31,543 nt of DNA from contig DASTYE010000201.1 in the NCBI GenBank assembly GCA_035765135.1, positions 1 through 31,543 of the forward strand, read 5' to 3'. The translations under genes were made by a program, and so were the position numbers. Below the pieces are notes generated by a model. It did no database searches, was not told the origin of the DNA, and saw only the letters and a program-made list of their open reading frames with translations. Origin of the DNA: JAICNG01 sp035765135. Its GTDB lineage: Bacteria; Gemmatimonadota; Gemmatimonadetes; Gemmatimonadales; Gemmatimonadaceae. Positions 1-8,058 of the stretch are shown here, piece by piece. Each line of letters begins with the position of its first letter. Position 1 is the first letter of the stretch.

Positions 1-1
1 G

Positions 2-910
2 CCGCGCGTCGCGCGCCGTCTTGGCGTGTCGGCCCCCGTCGCGGGCGAAGCCGAGACGCTGCTCGCCGAGCTGGATCACGCTGCCTTCGGCGGTGGGGGC
101 GGGAACGTCAAGGAATCAGCACGGCGCGCCTGGCGGATCTATCGAGACATCGACCGCGAGGCCCGCTCACGCGAGTCGCTCCGCGCAACGCTCACCGGCG
201 CGGGACTCGGCGTCCTGTTCCTCGTGCTCGCGCACAGCGCGTTCGCGACTCCGCTCGACGGTCTCGATCCCGCGCGCCGCTTCGACCGCGGGGTCACCGC
301 CTATCGAGAAGGACGCTACATCGATGCCGCGCGCGACTTCAACGCGGTCGCGACGGCAGTCCCGCGCGCTTCCGATGCATGGATGAATTACGGAACCGCC
401 TCGTGGCAGGCCGGTGACACCGCGCGCGCTGTCCTTGGATGGCAACGGGCGGTACGTCTCGAGCCGCTTGCCACCGATGCGCGCGACGCGCTCGTCCTCG
501 TCGATCTGCCCGTCGATGAGTCGCTCGGGGAGGTGCCGCCGCTCCCGGTCGGAGCGCTCGCCACCATCGCGGCGGGTCTCTGGTACATCGCCTGGTTCCT
601 GGTCACGATCCGCACGCGAAAGGCCGGGGCGGCCGCGCTCGGCCTTGGTGGCATTGCGCTGTCCCTTACGTTCGCCGCGATCGCCTTCACCGCCCATTCG
701 ATCGTCGCGGGGCGAGGGCTGGCGATCGTCGATGCCACCGGCGCGCTCCGGATGCTCCCCGCGCTCGCCGCCGAGTACGGAGCGACCGCTCGGGTGGGCG
801 AGGTCGCACGCATCGAGGAGCGCCGCGGCGACTGGACGCGCGTTACGCTCGCCGGCGCGCGTGAAGGCTGGGTCGAAAACACGCTCCTGGTGAAGCTCGC
901 TCGCGATTGA
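2..910 (+). CDS. BatD/BatE-like membrane protein with TPR and SH3 domains, 5' end outside the window
   Basis: The frame is open from the left edge, so the visible GTG at 26 is probably internal and the gene starts upstream. Counted from that GTG, residues 1-25 (ending LLAELDHAAFGG) resemble the C-terminal tail of BatD proteins. A hydrophobic segment follows near 54-75, then one or two TPR units near 83-150, two membrane segments near 174-226, and a C-terminal SH3-like domain near 235-292. TPR plus SH3 is the BatE arrangement, so a BatD-BatE fusion of the aerotolerance (Bat) cluster is the likely reading. Bat proteins belong to a membrane system with MoxR ATPase and VWA proteins whose exact job is unclear. 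mutL follows after 31 nt. The domain assignment is by eye and the upstream part cannot be checked here. Confidence 0.6.
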   Translation, partial: PRVARRLGVSAPVAGEAETLLAELDHAAFGGGGGNVKESARRAWRIYRDIDREARSRESLRATLTGAGLGVLFLVLAHSAFATPLDGLDPARRFDRGVTAYREGRYIDAARDFNAVATAVPRASDAWMNYGTASWQAGDTARAVLGWQRAVRLEPLATDARDALVLVDLPVDESLGEVPPLPVGALATIAAGLWYIAWFLVTIRTRKAGAAALGLGGIALSLTFAAIAFTAHSIVAGRGLAIVDATGALRMLPALAAEYGATARVGEVARIEERRGDWTRVTLAGAREGWVENTLLVKLARD

Positions 911-941
911 CCGCTCACGGCGGGCGCGCGTAGCTTGATGC

Positions 942-2672
942 ATGCCGCGCATTGCCGTCCTCCCGCCGACCGTCGTCGATCAGATCGCGGCGGGCGAGGT
1001 CATCGAGCGGCCGGCATCGGTCGTCAAGGAGCTCCTCGAAAACGCCCTCGACGCCGGGGCCCGCTCCATCGACATTGACATCACCGACGGCGGGCGCGCG
1101 CGCATCCGCGTCGCCGATGATGGCCTCGGAATGACGCGTGACGACGCGGTCCTCGCCCTGGCGCGTCACGCCACATCCAAGATCCGGCGCACCGACGATC
1201 TCGTCGGTGTCACGACATTCGGCTTTCGCGGAGAGGCGCTCGCCGCCATCGCCTCCGTGTGCGCGATCGAGATCGAGACGGCCGCCGAGGACGGTGCGGG
1301 CACGCTCGTTCTGGCCGAATGTGGTGAGATCCGGGAGGTCACCAGCTGCAGCCGCCGACGTGGGACGACGGTCACCGTCTCGCGTTTGTTCGCCAACGCG
1401 CCGTCGCGTCTCGCGTTCCTCCGCTCGCCGCGATCCGAGTGGCGCGCAATCGGCGAAGCACTGACGAGCATCGCGCTGACCCGGCGCGACGTTCGGCTCA
1501 CCGCGACACATGACGGGCGTCAGGCATTTGCGCTCGCCCCTGCCTCATCGCTCCGCGCGCGCGCGGCGGCCCTGTGGGGCGGAGTGCATGCCGATGCGCT
1601 CGTCGACGTCGACGATGTGAGCGGGCCCATTCACGTCTCGGGTCTCATCGAACGCCCTGGAGACGCGGGCACCGCCGCGCGACGTATCTTCCTGAGCGTG
1701 AACGGGCGTGCCGTTCGCGATCACGGCATCGTGCGCGCTGCCGAGGCGGCGTATCGATCGACGATTCCCGCCGGCGTGCGACCGTCGCTCCTCCTCGAGC
1801 TCACCGTCCCGGGGGATCTCGTGGACGTCAACGTCCATCCGATGAAGGTCGAGGTTCGCTTTCGCGATCGCTGGCCGCTCGAGCGCGCCGTCGAAAGCGC
1901 CGTGCGGCGCGCGCTCGGCGCACCGGCAAGCGCACCTGCGATGGGATACCGCGCGTGGTCGTCCTTTGGCGGAGCGGGAGGCGTAGCGGCAGTGGCTCCG
2001 GTGGACACCGAGCTGCTGCGACGCGCCGACGACGGCCTCGGTCCGTTGCTCGACGACGCGAACGGTCAGTCACGCGACACGATTCCGGTGCCCGATGGCA
2101 CGAGCGTCCCGCCGCTCGTTCAGCTGCGCGATACGTATCTGATGTTCGAGCACGAGGGCGGGCTCGTACTCATCGATCAGCACTCCGCGCACGAGCGTGT
2201 CCTCTTCGAGCGGTTTCTCGGGACGCTCGAGCGCGGTGAAGCGCCCTCGCAGCGGCTGCTCTTTCCCATGACCCTGCACCTCGGCCCTGCCGAGGCGGAT
2301 GCGTTCGAGGAGCATCAGGATCTCTTCGCGGCGCTCGGGTTCGAGGTCGAAGGGTTCGGGGGGCACACGCTGATCGTACGCGCGGTGCCGATGCCGCATC
2401 CACGATTCGACGCCGAGCGCTGCATCCGTGAGACACTCGATGCGCTCGCCGGTAGCCGGCTGGCGAGTGCCGCGCCACGACACGAGCGTCTCGCGGCGAC
2501 GGTCGCCTGCAAGGCGGCGATCAAGGCGGGTGACTCGCTCTCGCCCGGAGAAATGCGCGCGCTCTACACCGCGCTGAGCGCGACGACGCTTCCCGCGCAC
2601 GATGTTCACGGGCGCGCCACGATCGTCCACGTTCCCTGGGACGAGGTCGATCGCCGGTTTGGCCGACGCTGA
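942..2672 (+). CDS. mutL: DNA mismatch repair protein MutL
   Basis: MutL is the GHKL ATPase that links mismatch recognition by MutS to strand incision. The protein has 576 residues. The ATPase motifs are intact: KELLENALDAG at 29-39 (catalytic E30, Mg-binding N34), DDGLGM at 59-64 and GFRGEAL at 94-100. A variable linker spans about 325-390. The C-terminal dimerisation/endonuclease domain carries DQHSAHERVLFE at 412-423, matching DQHA(X)2E(X)4E except Ser for Ala, then ACKAAIKAG at 522-530 and a final FGR. The usual CPHGRP metal-binding motif reads DVHGRA at 554-559, so one Cys ligand is missing. The ATG at 942 gives a classical MutL N-terminus. No clear Shine-Dalgarno precedes it. The 3' end overlaps miaA by 14 nt. 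Confidence 0.97.
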   Translation: MPRIAVLPPTVVDQIAAGEVIERPASVVKELLENALDAGARSIDIDITDGGRARIRVADDGLGMTRDDAVLALARHATSKIRRTDDLVGVTTFGFRGEALAAIASVCAIEIETAAEDGAGTLVLAECGEIREVTSCSRRRGTTVTVSRLFANAPSRLAFLRSPRSEWRAIGEALTSIALTRRDVRLTATHDGRQAFALAPASSLRARAAALWGGVHADALVDVDDVSGPIHVSGLIERPGDAGTAARRIFLSVNGRAVRDHGIVRAAEAAYRSTIPAGVRPSLLLELTVPGDLVDVNVHPMKVEVRFRDRWPLERAVESAVRRALGAPASAPAMGYRAWSSFGGAGGVAAVAPVDTELLRRADDGLGPLLDDANGQSRDTIPVPDGTSVPPLVQLRDTYLMFEHEGGLVLIDQHSAHERVLFERFLGTLERGEAPSQRLLFPMTLHLGPAEADAFEEHQDLFAALGFEVEGFGGHTLIVRAVPMPHPRFDAERCIRETLDALAGSRLASAAPRHERLAATVACKAAIKAGDSLSPGEMRALYTALSATTLPAHDVHGRATIVHVPWDEVDRRFGRR

Positions 2673-3579
2673 GCTCCGCATCATCTGTGGCCCGACGGCC
2701 GCCGGGAAGTCGGCGATCGCGCTCGCGCTGGCCGAGCAGGCGCCGGCGACCATCGTCAGCGCCGACTCACGTCAGGTGTATCGACGCTTCGACATCGGCA
2801 CGGCCAAGCCCACGAGTGAGGAACGCCAGCGTGTTCCACACCGCGGGATCGACATTGTCGATCCGGATCAGCGATATTCGGCGGCGGCGTGGGCGCACGA
2901 CGCGATGGGGTGGATCGCCGAGGCGGTGGCTCAGCATCGGCGGCCGATCGTGGTGGGTGGAACCGGATTCTATCTGCGATCGCTGGCGATGCCTCTGTTC
3001 GAGCAGCCGCCGCTCGATCCCGATCGTCGCGCGGCGCTCGGCCGGCTTCTCGACGCGATGACGACGGCCGACCTTCACCGGTGGTGCGAACGGATCGATC
3101 CGGCGCGCGCGCACCTCGGTCGCACGCAACTGCTGCGCGCGATCGAGATTGGCGTCCTCACGGGACGGCCGATCAGCGAATGGCATCGGCAGCACGCGCG
3201 CGCGCCGGCGGTGCAGGCGCGGTGGCTGGTCGTCAACCCGCGCCCGGCCGTTCTCGCGCGGCGCATCGAGGAGCGAGCGGAGGCGATGCTGCGGGCGGGC
3301 TGGGAGGAGGAAGTGCGTGAGTTGGCGCAAAGCGTGCCTGACGACGCCCCGGCCTGGAACGCGACCGGCTACCGAGCCGTGCGAGACCGCGTGCGCGGCG
3401 CGCTCACTCGTGAGGCCGCGGTGTCTCGCATCGTCGTCGAAACGCGCCAGTACGCGAAGCGCCAGCGGACGTGGTTCCGGCATCAGCTTCCCGCCGATCG
3501 TGTGACGTGGGTGGACCCGACGGAGACAGGAGCGTTCGACGTGGCGAGAAACTGGTGGATGGAGGGAGCAGCGCAATGA
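2659..3579 (+). CDS. miaA: tRNA dimethylallyltransferase MiaA
   Basis: MiaA transfers a dimethylallyl group to A37 of tRNAs that read UNN codons. From the TTG at 2659 the protein has 306 residues, normal for the family. The P-loop GPTAAGKS lies at 11-18, followed by SADSRQVYRRFDIGTAKPT, the VVGGTGFYLRSL segment and the C-terminal QYAKRQRTWFR motif typical of MiaA. TTG was chosen because it puts the P-loop about ten residues from the N-terminus and has GAGG at 2643-2646. The only ATG in frame, at 2602, would add a 19-residue tail of unfamiliar sequence and lengthen the overlap with mutL. mutL-miaA adjacency is common in bacteria. The stop overlaps the bshA start as ATGA. Confidence 0.95.
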   Translation: MADAELRIICGPTAAGKSAIALALAEQAPATIVSADSRQVYRRFDIGTAKPTSEERQRVPHRGIDIVDPDQRYSAAAWAHDAMGWIAEAVAQHRRPIVVGGTGFYLRSLAMPLFEQPPLDPDRRAALGRLLDAMTTADLHRWCERIDPARAHLGRTQLLRAIEIGVLTGRPISEWHRQHARAPAVQARWLVVNPRPAVLARRIEERAEAMLRAGWEEEVRELAQSVPDDAPAWNATGYRAVRDRVRGALTREAAVSRIVVETRQYAKRQRTWFRHQLPADRVTWVDPTETGAFDVARNWWMEGAAQ

Positions 3580-4703
3580 GGATCGGAATCAGCTGCTACC
3601 CGACGTATGGCGGCTCTGGGGCCGTGGCGACGGAGCTCGGCATCGAGCTCGCCCGCCGCGGGCATCTCGTGCATTTCATCACCTATCAGCAGCCGTTTCG
3701 GCTGCCGCTCTTTCTTCCTCGCGTGTTCTTTCACGAGGTCGAGGTCGGGAGGTACCCGCTCTTCGAGTATCCACCGTACGATCTCGCGCTGGCCGTGCGT
3801 ATGCACGAGGTCGTGCGCACGCACCGGCTCGATCTCCTTCACGTGCACTATGCGATCCCGCATGCGACGAGTGCGTGGATCGCGCGCGAGATGCTCGAGG
3901 ATGGCGGCTCCTCGGTGCGGGTCGCGACGACGCTTCACGGCACTGACATCACGCTCGTCGGGCAGGACCCGTCCTTTCACGCGATCACGAAGTTCTCCAT
4001 CGAGCGGTCCGACGCGTTGACGGCCGTCTCGGAGTATCTGCGTCGCGAGACGTTCAAGGCTTTTGGATGCACCGGCTGCGCGGTGGACGTCATCCACAAC
4101 TTCATCGATCCTGAGGTCTACGACCGGACCAAATACCCGACCACCATTCGCGACCAGGTGCCGGCGGGGAGAAAGGTGCTCATGCACATTTCGAACTTCC
4201 GGCCAGTGAAGCGGGTTCGCGATGTCATCCGGGTCTTCGCCCACGTGGCGCGTTCGATGCCGAGCGTCCTCGTCATGGTGGGCGACGGGCCCGAGCGCGT
4301 CACCGCCGAAAAGGAAGCCGAGGTGCTTGGCGTGTCCGACCAGACGCTCTTTCTCGGCCGGCTCGACGCGATCGCGCCGCTGCTCGCGGGGGCGGATCTC
4401 TTTCTGTTGCCGACTGAGCGCGAATCCTTTGGGCTGAGTGCGCTGGAGGCGCTCGCGTGCGGCGTGCCGGTCATCGGGACGCGCGCCGGGGGTCTTCCGG
4501 AGGTCGTGCGCGACGGCGTAACCGGCGCGCTTCGCGATGTGGGCGATGTGGAAGGCATGTCGGCGGCGGCGGTCGACATCCTCTCGTCGTCGGACAAATG
4601 GCGGGAGATGAGCGAGGCGGCCGCCGCCGATGCGCGAACGCGGTTCTCGCAGGCGGAGATGGTCTCGAAGTACGAGGACTTCTACGCGCGTGTTCTCGCC
4701 TGA
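3576..4703 (+). CDS. bshA: BshA-like N-acetyl-alpha-D-glucosaminyl L-malate synthase (GT4 glycosyltransferase)
   Basis: BshA joins UDP-GlcNAc to L-malate, the first step of bacillithiol synthesis. The start MRIGISCYPTYGGSGAVATE followed by GHLVHFITYQQPFRLP matches the BshA N-terminal signature closely. LHVHYAIPHA, TTLHGTDITLVG and the C-terminal GT-B donor site with ESFGLSALEALACGVPVIGT are also present. The length of 375 residues is normal for BshA. The ATG at 3576 overlaps the miaA stop (ATGA) and has GGAGGGAG about 8 nt upstream. No bshB or bshC is visible in the window, so whether bacillithiol is made rests on genes elsewhere. A different GT4 specificity remains possible but less likely given the N-terminal match. 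Confidence 0.85.
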   Translation: MRIGISCYPTYGGSGAVATELGIELARRGHLVHFITYQQPFRLPLFLPRVFFHEVEVGRYPLFEYPPYDLALAVRMHEVVRTHRLDLLHVHYAIPHATSAWIAREMLEDGGSSVRVATTLHGTDITLVGQDPSFHAITKFSIERSDALTAVSEYLRRETFKAFGCTGCAVDVIHNFIDPEVYDRTKYPTTIRDQVPAGRKVLMHISNFRPVKRVRDVIRVFAHVARSMPSVLVMVGDGPERVTAEKEAEVLGVSDQTLFLGRLDAIAPLLAGADLFLLPTERESFGLSALEALACGVPVIGTRAGGLPEVVRDGVTGALRDVGDVEGMSAAAVDILSSSDKWREMSEAAAADARTRFSQAEMVSKYEDFYARVLA

Positions 4704-5493
4704 CGAGTGGCTCGCGCTCATCCGGTGGCGCAACGCCGCGCTGTCGGCGGCCGGCGTCATCGCGGGAGCATGGTGGAGCGCCGGGCGGCTCACCACGGGT
4801 GTTGCCCTGGCGGCGCTGGCGGCGATCGCGCTCACCGCGGTCGCGAACTCGGCGAACGATCTCGCCGACATCGAGATCGATCGCGTTGCGCACCCACATC
4901 GCCCGCTCGCGTCAGGTGCGATCTCTCCACGCTCGGCGGCTCGCTTCGCCATCGCGTGCTCGGCGATCGCGGTCGGGCTGACGTCGCTCATCGACGTGCG
5001 ACTGACGGCGCTCACCCTGGCGGTGCTTGGGACGATGTGGATCTACAGCGCGCGGCTCAAGCGACATGGCATCCCCGGGAACATCGCCGTCGCGATACTC
5101 GCTTCACTTCCGTTCTTCTACGGGGCGTACGCCGTCGGAGAGCTTGCCAAGGGGGCGCTGCTGGTGATGGTTGCGGCGCCACTCCACTTCGCCCGCGAGG
5201 TCGCCAAGGACCTCGACGATGCCGCGGGCGACGCCGCCGTCCGTCGCACCCTGCCGGTAGTGCGTGGGGCAGGGAGCGCTCGAGCGGCGGTGGCGACGGG
5301 CGTGGCCGCGTATGCGCTTGCGGTCGCCCTGCTCGCGAACCCGTACCCCCACTTCGCGATACTGCTCCTGCCCACCATCTTTCTCGCCGCCCTCGCTGTC
5401 AGACGGCTGTATCGCGCCGCCGGTGGGACGGCCGGTCTCCTCAAGGCCGCAATGGTCGTCGCCATCGTAGCACTCATCATCAGTCGCCGGTAA
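4690..5493 (+). CDS. UbiA-family prenyltransferase, DGGGP-synthase-like
   Basis: UbiA enzymes are integral membrane proteins that transfer a polyprenyl chain to an acceptor. From the GTG at 4690 the protein has 267 residues with about eight hydrophobic helices. The first Asp-rich motif is N56-D57-x-x-D60-x-x-x-D64, followed by the HPHRPLASG segment. The second, in REVAKDLDDAAGD at 169-181, resembles the KD-x-(E/D)D-x-x-GD pattern of geranylgeranylglyceryl-phosphate prenyltransferases rather than quinone enzymes. That substrate call is an inference. The GTG lies 14 nt inside the end of bshA with GAGG at 4674-4677. An upstream ATG at 4630 in this frame would add an Arg/Ser-rich tail and is rejected. 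uppP follows after 31 nt, giving an isoprenoid-lipid pair. Confidence 0.85.
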   Translation: MFSPDEWLALIRWRNAALSAAGVIAGAWWSAGRLTTGVALAALAAIALTAVANSANDLADIEIDRVAHPHRPLASGAISPRSAARFAIACSAIAVGLTSLIDVRLTALTLAVLGTMWIYSARLKRHGIPGNIAVAILASLPFFYGAYAVGELAKGALLVMVAAPLHFAREVAKDLDDAAGDAAVRRTLPVVRGAGSARAAVATGVAAYALAVALLANPYPHFAILLLPTIFLAALAVRRLYRAAGGTAGLLKAAMVVAIVALIISRR

Positions 5494-5524
5494 CGCCGGC
5501 GAGTCGCAGCACCGGAGATCCGCA

Positions 5525-6328
5525 TTGACCATACTGCAGGCCATTGTCCTGGGCGTGCTGCAGGGGCTCGCCGAGTTCCTGCCGATCAGCAGCTCGGCGC
5601 ACCTGGCGCTGACGCCGTGGATCTTCGGGTGGGAGAGTCCGGGGCTTGCCTTCGACGTCGCCCTTCACGTGGGAACGCTGGCGGCGGTGCTCTGGTTCTT
5701 TCGCGCGCAGTGGGCCGCACTGGTGCGCGCCGCGTGGCGCATCGTCCTCACGCGCCGCGCGGACACCGATGAAGAGCGACGAGTCCTGTTCCTCATCATT
5801 GCGACGATCCCCGGTGGTATCGGCGGCCTCCTGCTCGCCGACTACGCGGAAACCGTGTTTCGCACACCCGCGCTCATCGCGACGACACTGATCGTGATGG
5901 GAGTCATCCTGTGGGCCGTAGACCGGTTCGCTCCGCACACCCATCAGCTCGCGGGAATGCGCTGGACGCACGCGCTGTTGTTCGGGCTCGCGCAGGTGCT
6001 CGCGCTCGTCCCGGGTGTCTCTCGTTCCGGCTCGACGATGACCGCGGGGCGCGCCATGGGCTTTCATCGCGAGAGCGCCGCGGTGTTCGCGTTTCTCATG
6101 AGCATGCCGATTACGGCGGCGGCCGCCGTGTACGAAGTTCCGAAGGCGATCGCGGAGGGCGGGCTGGGAGCGCCGATCGCCGCCGGCATCATTGCGTCGG
6201 CGGTGAGTGGATGGCTGGCGATCAGTGTGCTGCTGAAATACGTCGCGCGTCACGGGTTTGGCGTGTTCGCGCTCTATCGGATTCTGCTGGGTGTGGGCGT
6301 GCTCCTGCTGGTGGCGGCGCGGTCGTGA
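5525..6328 (+). CDS. uppP: Undecaprenyl-diphosphatase UppP (BacA)
   Basis: UppP is the membrane phosphatase that recycles undecaprenyl pyrophosphate to the lipid carrier used for peptidoglycan and other envelope polymers, and it confers bacitracin tolerance. The protein has 267 residues with multiple membrane helices. Both family signatures are present: EFLPISSSAHL at 17-27 and PGVSRSGST at 163-171, including the catalytic Arg at 167. The start is TTG at 5525 with GGAG 7 nt upstream. The resulting N-terminus MTILQAIVLGVLQGLAEFLP is typical of the family. The 3' end overlaps birA by 4 nt (GTGA). Confidence 0.97.
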   Translation: MTILQAIVLGVLQGLAEFLPISSSAHLALTPWIFGWESPGLAFDVALHVGTLAAVLWFFRAQWAALVRAAWRIVLTRRADTDEERRVLFLIIATIPGGIGGLLLADYAETVFRTPALIATTLIVMGVILWAVDRFAPHTHQLAGMRWTHALLFGLAQVLALVPGVSRSGSTMTAGRAMGFHRESAAVFAFLMSMPITAAAAVYEVPKAIAEGGLGAPIAAGIIASAVSGWLAISVLLKYVARHGFGVFALYRILLGVGVLLLVAARS

Positions 6329-7068
6329 CCCCGGCGACGTGGGAGGGCGAGAGTGGAGAGGCGCTCGCTCGTCTGCTCGATCTTCCCCGCGTCGAGGTCC
6401 GGGGGTCGGTTCCCTCGACCATGGACATCGCTCATGAGCTGGCCGGCGCGGGGGCGGCCGCGGGAACGCTCGTGCTCGCCGATGAGCAGACGGCAGGGCG
6501 GGGGCGCGGCGGAGCGCGGTGGCACTCGCCGGCCGGTTCGGGGATCTGGATGACGCTCATCGAGCGCCCTAACGACTCGCGCGCGCTCGATGTCCTGTCG
6601 ATTCGTCTCGGGCTGAAGGCAGCGCCGGTACTCGAGCGCCATGCCGATGCTCCCATTCGGCTCAAGTGGCCTAACGACTTGCTGGTGGGCACGGGGAAGC
6701 TCGGCGGCATTCTCGTCGAGTCCCGCTGGCGGGAGTGCTTCGTGGACTGGGTGGCGATCGGCATCGGCATCAATGTGGAGCGTGCGGCGGTCGGAGACGG
6801 GGCGTCGCTCCGCCCCGGGACGCGCCGGCTCGATGTGCTGGCCGAGCTCGTTCCGGCGCTTCGGGCGGCGGCGCGAGCGCGCGGGGCGCTGACGACGGCC
6901 GAGCTCGAGGCGTGGGCGGCACGAGATCATGCCGCTGGACGTCGGTGCCGACTGCCGATGCGCGGTCGCGTGCGCGGGCTGGCGCCGGACGGCTCGCTGA
7001 TCGTGGAACGTGACGGTGCGACCGCATTGGCGCGCACAGGTTCGCTCGTGCTCGAGGAGGATCCGTGA
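6325..7068 (+). CDS. birA: Biotin--[acetyl-CoA-carboxylase] ligase, catalytic type without HTH
   Basis: The enzyme activates biotin with ATP and attaches it to the biotin carrier domain of carboxylases. The 247-residue protein contains the biotinyl-AMP loop GRGRGGARWHS at 58-68, KWPNDL at 114-119, GKLGGILVE at 124-132 and a GIGIN segment, then a small C-terminal beta-barrel domain. There is no N-terminal DNA-binding domain, so this is a group I ligase that is not expected to act as a repressor. The GTG at 6325 shares bases with the uppP stop (GTGA), which supports this start over an ATG more than 400 nt upstream inside uppP. The stop overlaps coaX in the same way. Confidence 0.95.
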   Translation: MTPATWEGESGEALARLLDLPRVEVRGSVPSTMDIAHELAGAGAAAGTLVLADEQTAGRGRGGARWHSPAGSGIWMTLIERPNDSRALDVLSIRLGLKAAPVLERHADAPIRLKWPNDLLVGTGKLGGILVESRWRECFVDWVAIGIGINVERAAVGDGASLRPGTRRLDVLAELVPALRAAARARGALTTAELEAWAARDHAAGRRCRLPMRGRVRGLAPDGSLIVERDGATALARTGSLVLEEDP

Positions 7069-7850
7069 TCATCGTGCTCGATGTCGGAAATACGGAGACG
7101 ACCGTTGGGATCTTCGACGATGGCGACGCGCTCCGCGCGCACTGGCGGATCACCACCGGGGTGACGCGCACCGCCGACGAATACGGCGTGCTGCTCTCCG
7201 GGCTGGTGCGGTCGGCACAGGTCGCGTCCAGGGAGATCCAGGGCGCGTCGATCGCATCGGTCGTTCCGGCGGTGACGAGCCCGCTCGCGGAGGCGTGCGA
7301 GCGATGGCTCGAGACACCGGTCACGCAGATCGATGCGCGCAGCCAGCTGCCGATCACGCTCGACGTCGAGGAGCCGTTGACGGTCGGTGCCGACCGCATC
7401 GTCAACACGCTCGCGGCGAGCCGCATGTACCGCAGCGATTGCATCGTCGTCGATCTCGGCACCGCGACGACGTACGACTGCATCACCGCCGACGGCGTGT
7501 TCCTGGGCGGTGTGATCGCGCCGGGTGTCACGACGTCGGCCGACACACTCGTCAGGCGCACGTCGAAGCTGCCGGCGACGGAGCTCGTGCCGCCGGCGCG
7601 CACGATCGGGCGGCGCACGGAAGAATGCATTCGCGCGGGTGTGATGCTTGGCGCGGCGGACTCGATCGACGGGATCGTGCGGCGGATCAAGCGCGAGTGG
7701 CCGACCCGCGCCACGCCGAAGGTGATCGCGACCGGCGGTCTCGCCGAGGTGCTGGCGCCGCTCTGCACGGAGATCGAGCTGGTGGAGCCCTACCTGACGC
7801 TGCACGGCTTGCGAATGGCCTTCGCGATCGTGAACGAGAGGCGGACCTGA
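7065..7850 (+). CDS. coaX: Type III pantothenate kinase CoaX
   Basis: CoaX phosphorylates pantothenate, the first step of coenzyme A synthesis. It belongs to the ASKHA fold and is not feedback-inhibited by CoA. The 261-residue protein shows the phosphate-binding DVGNT motif at 6-10, GADR at 108-111 and DLGTATTYD at 130-138, as expected for the type III enzyme. The start is GTG at 7065, overlapping the birA stop by 4 nt, with a strong GAGGAGG just upstream. birA-coaX pairing is common in bacteria. This is the last gene of the string from the left edge. The 94 nt downstream of its stop, to the groES promoter, hold no obvious terminator or gene. Confidence 0.96.
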   Translation: MIIVLDVGNTETTVGIFDDGDALRAHWRITTGVTRTADEYGVLLSGLVRSAQVASREIQGASIASVVPAVTSPLAEACERWLETPVTQIDARSQLPITLDVEEPLTVGADRIVNTLAASRMYRSDCIVVDLGTATTYDCITADGVFLGGVIAPGVTTSADTLVRRTSKLPATELVPPARTIGRRTEECIRAGVMLGAADSIDGIVRRIKREWPTRATPKVIATGGLAEVLAPLCTEIELVEPYLTLHGLRMAFAIVNERRT

Positions 7851-7944
7851 GAAAATACCTGTCGGCAGAGGGCGTTTGGGAAGGGGTAGATAGCGTCTCG
7901 TAAGTCTTTGGAGCAACTGATGTTACACTAGGCCATTCCCCCTC

Positions 7945-7973
7945 TTGACGTGGGGTTCCTGGGCGCGTATCTT
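7945..7973 (+). promoter_or_regulatory. Sigma70-type promoter of groESL
   Basis: TTGACG at 7945-7950 and TATCTT at 7968-7973 are separated by 17 nt, a good match to the housekeeping consensus. Transcription would begin near 7980, at the edge of the CIRCE element, so a bound repressor would cover the start point. Confidence 0.75.
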
Positions 7974-7981
7974 CGCGACTG

Positions 7982-8008
7982 TTAGCACTCGTGGAATATG
8001 AGTGCTAA
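7982..8008 (+). promoter_or_regulatory. CIRCE operator (HrcA-binding site)
   Basis: The arms TTAGCACTC (7982-7990) and GAGTGCTAA (8000-8008) are separated by exactly 9 nt and match the CIRCE consensus at every arm position. CIRCE is bound by the repressor HrcA, whose folding depends on GroEL, giving feedback control of chaperonin levels. It sits just upstream of groES, inside the predicted 5' leader. hrcA is not in this window. Confidence 0.97.
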
Positions 8009-8058
8009 GTCCAGTCTTTTCGGATCCATTGAACCCTAGAACCGGAGGGGCGCTCGTC

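Noticed and set aside
3483..5015. 510-codon minus-strand open frame opposite bshA and the UbiA gene
   Set aside because: Compositional shadow of GC-rich codons. Both plus-strand genes have clear family motifs and ribosome sites.
8002..8058. Upstream ATG at 8002 as the groES start
   Set aside because: It lies inside the right CIRCE arm and gives an atypical 19-residue extension. The ATG at 8059 has a strong Shine-Dalgarno and the normal GroES N-terminus.
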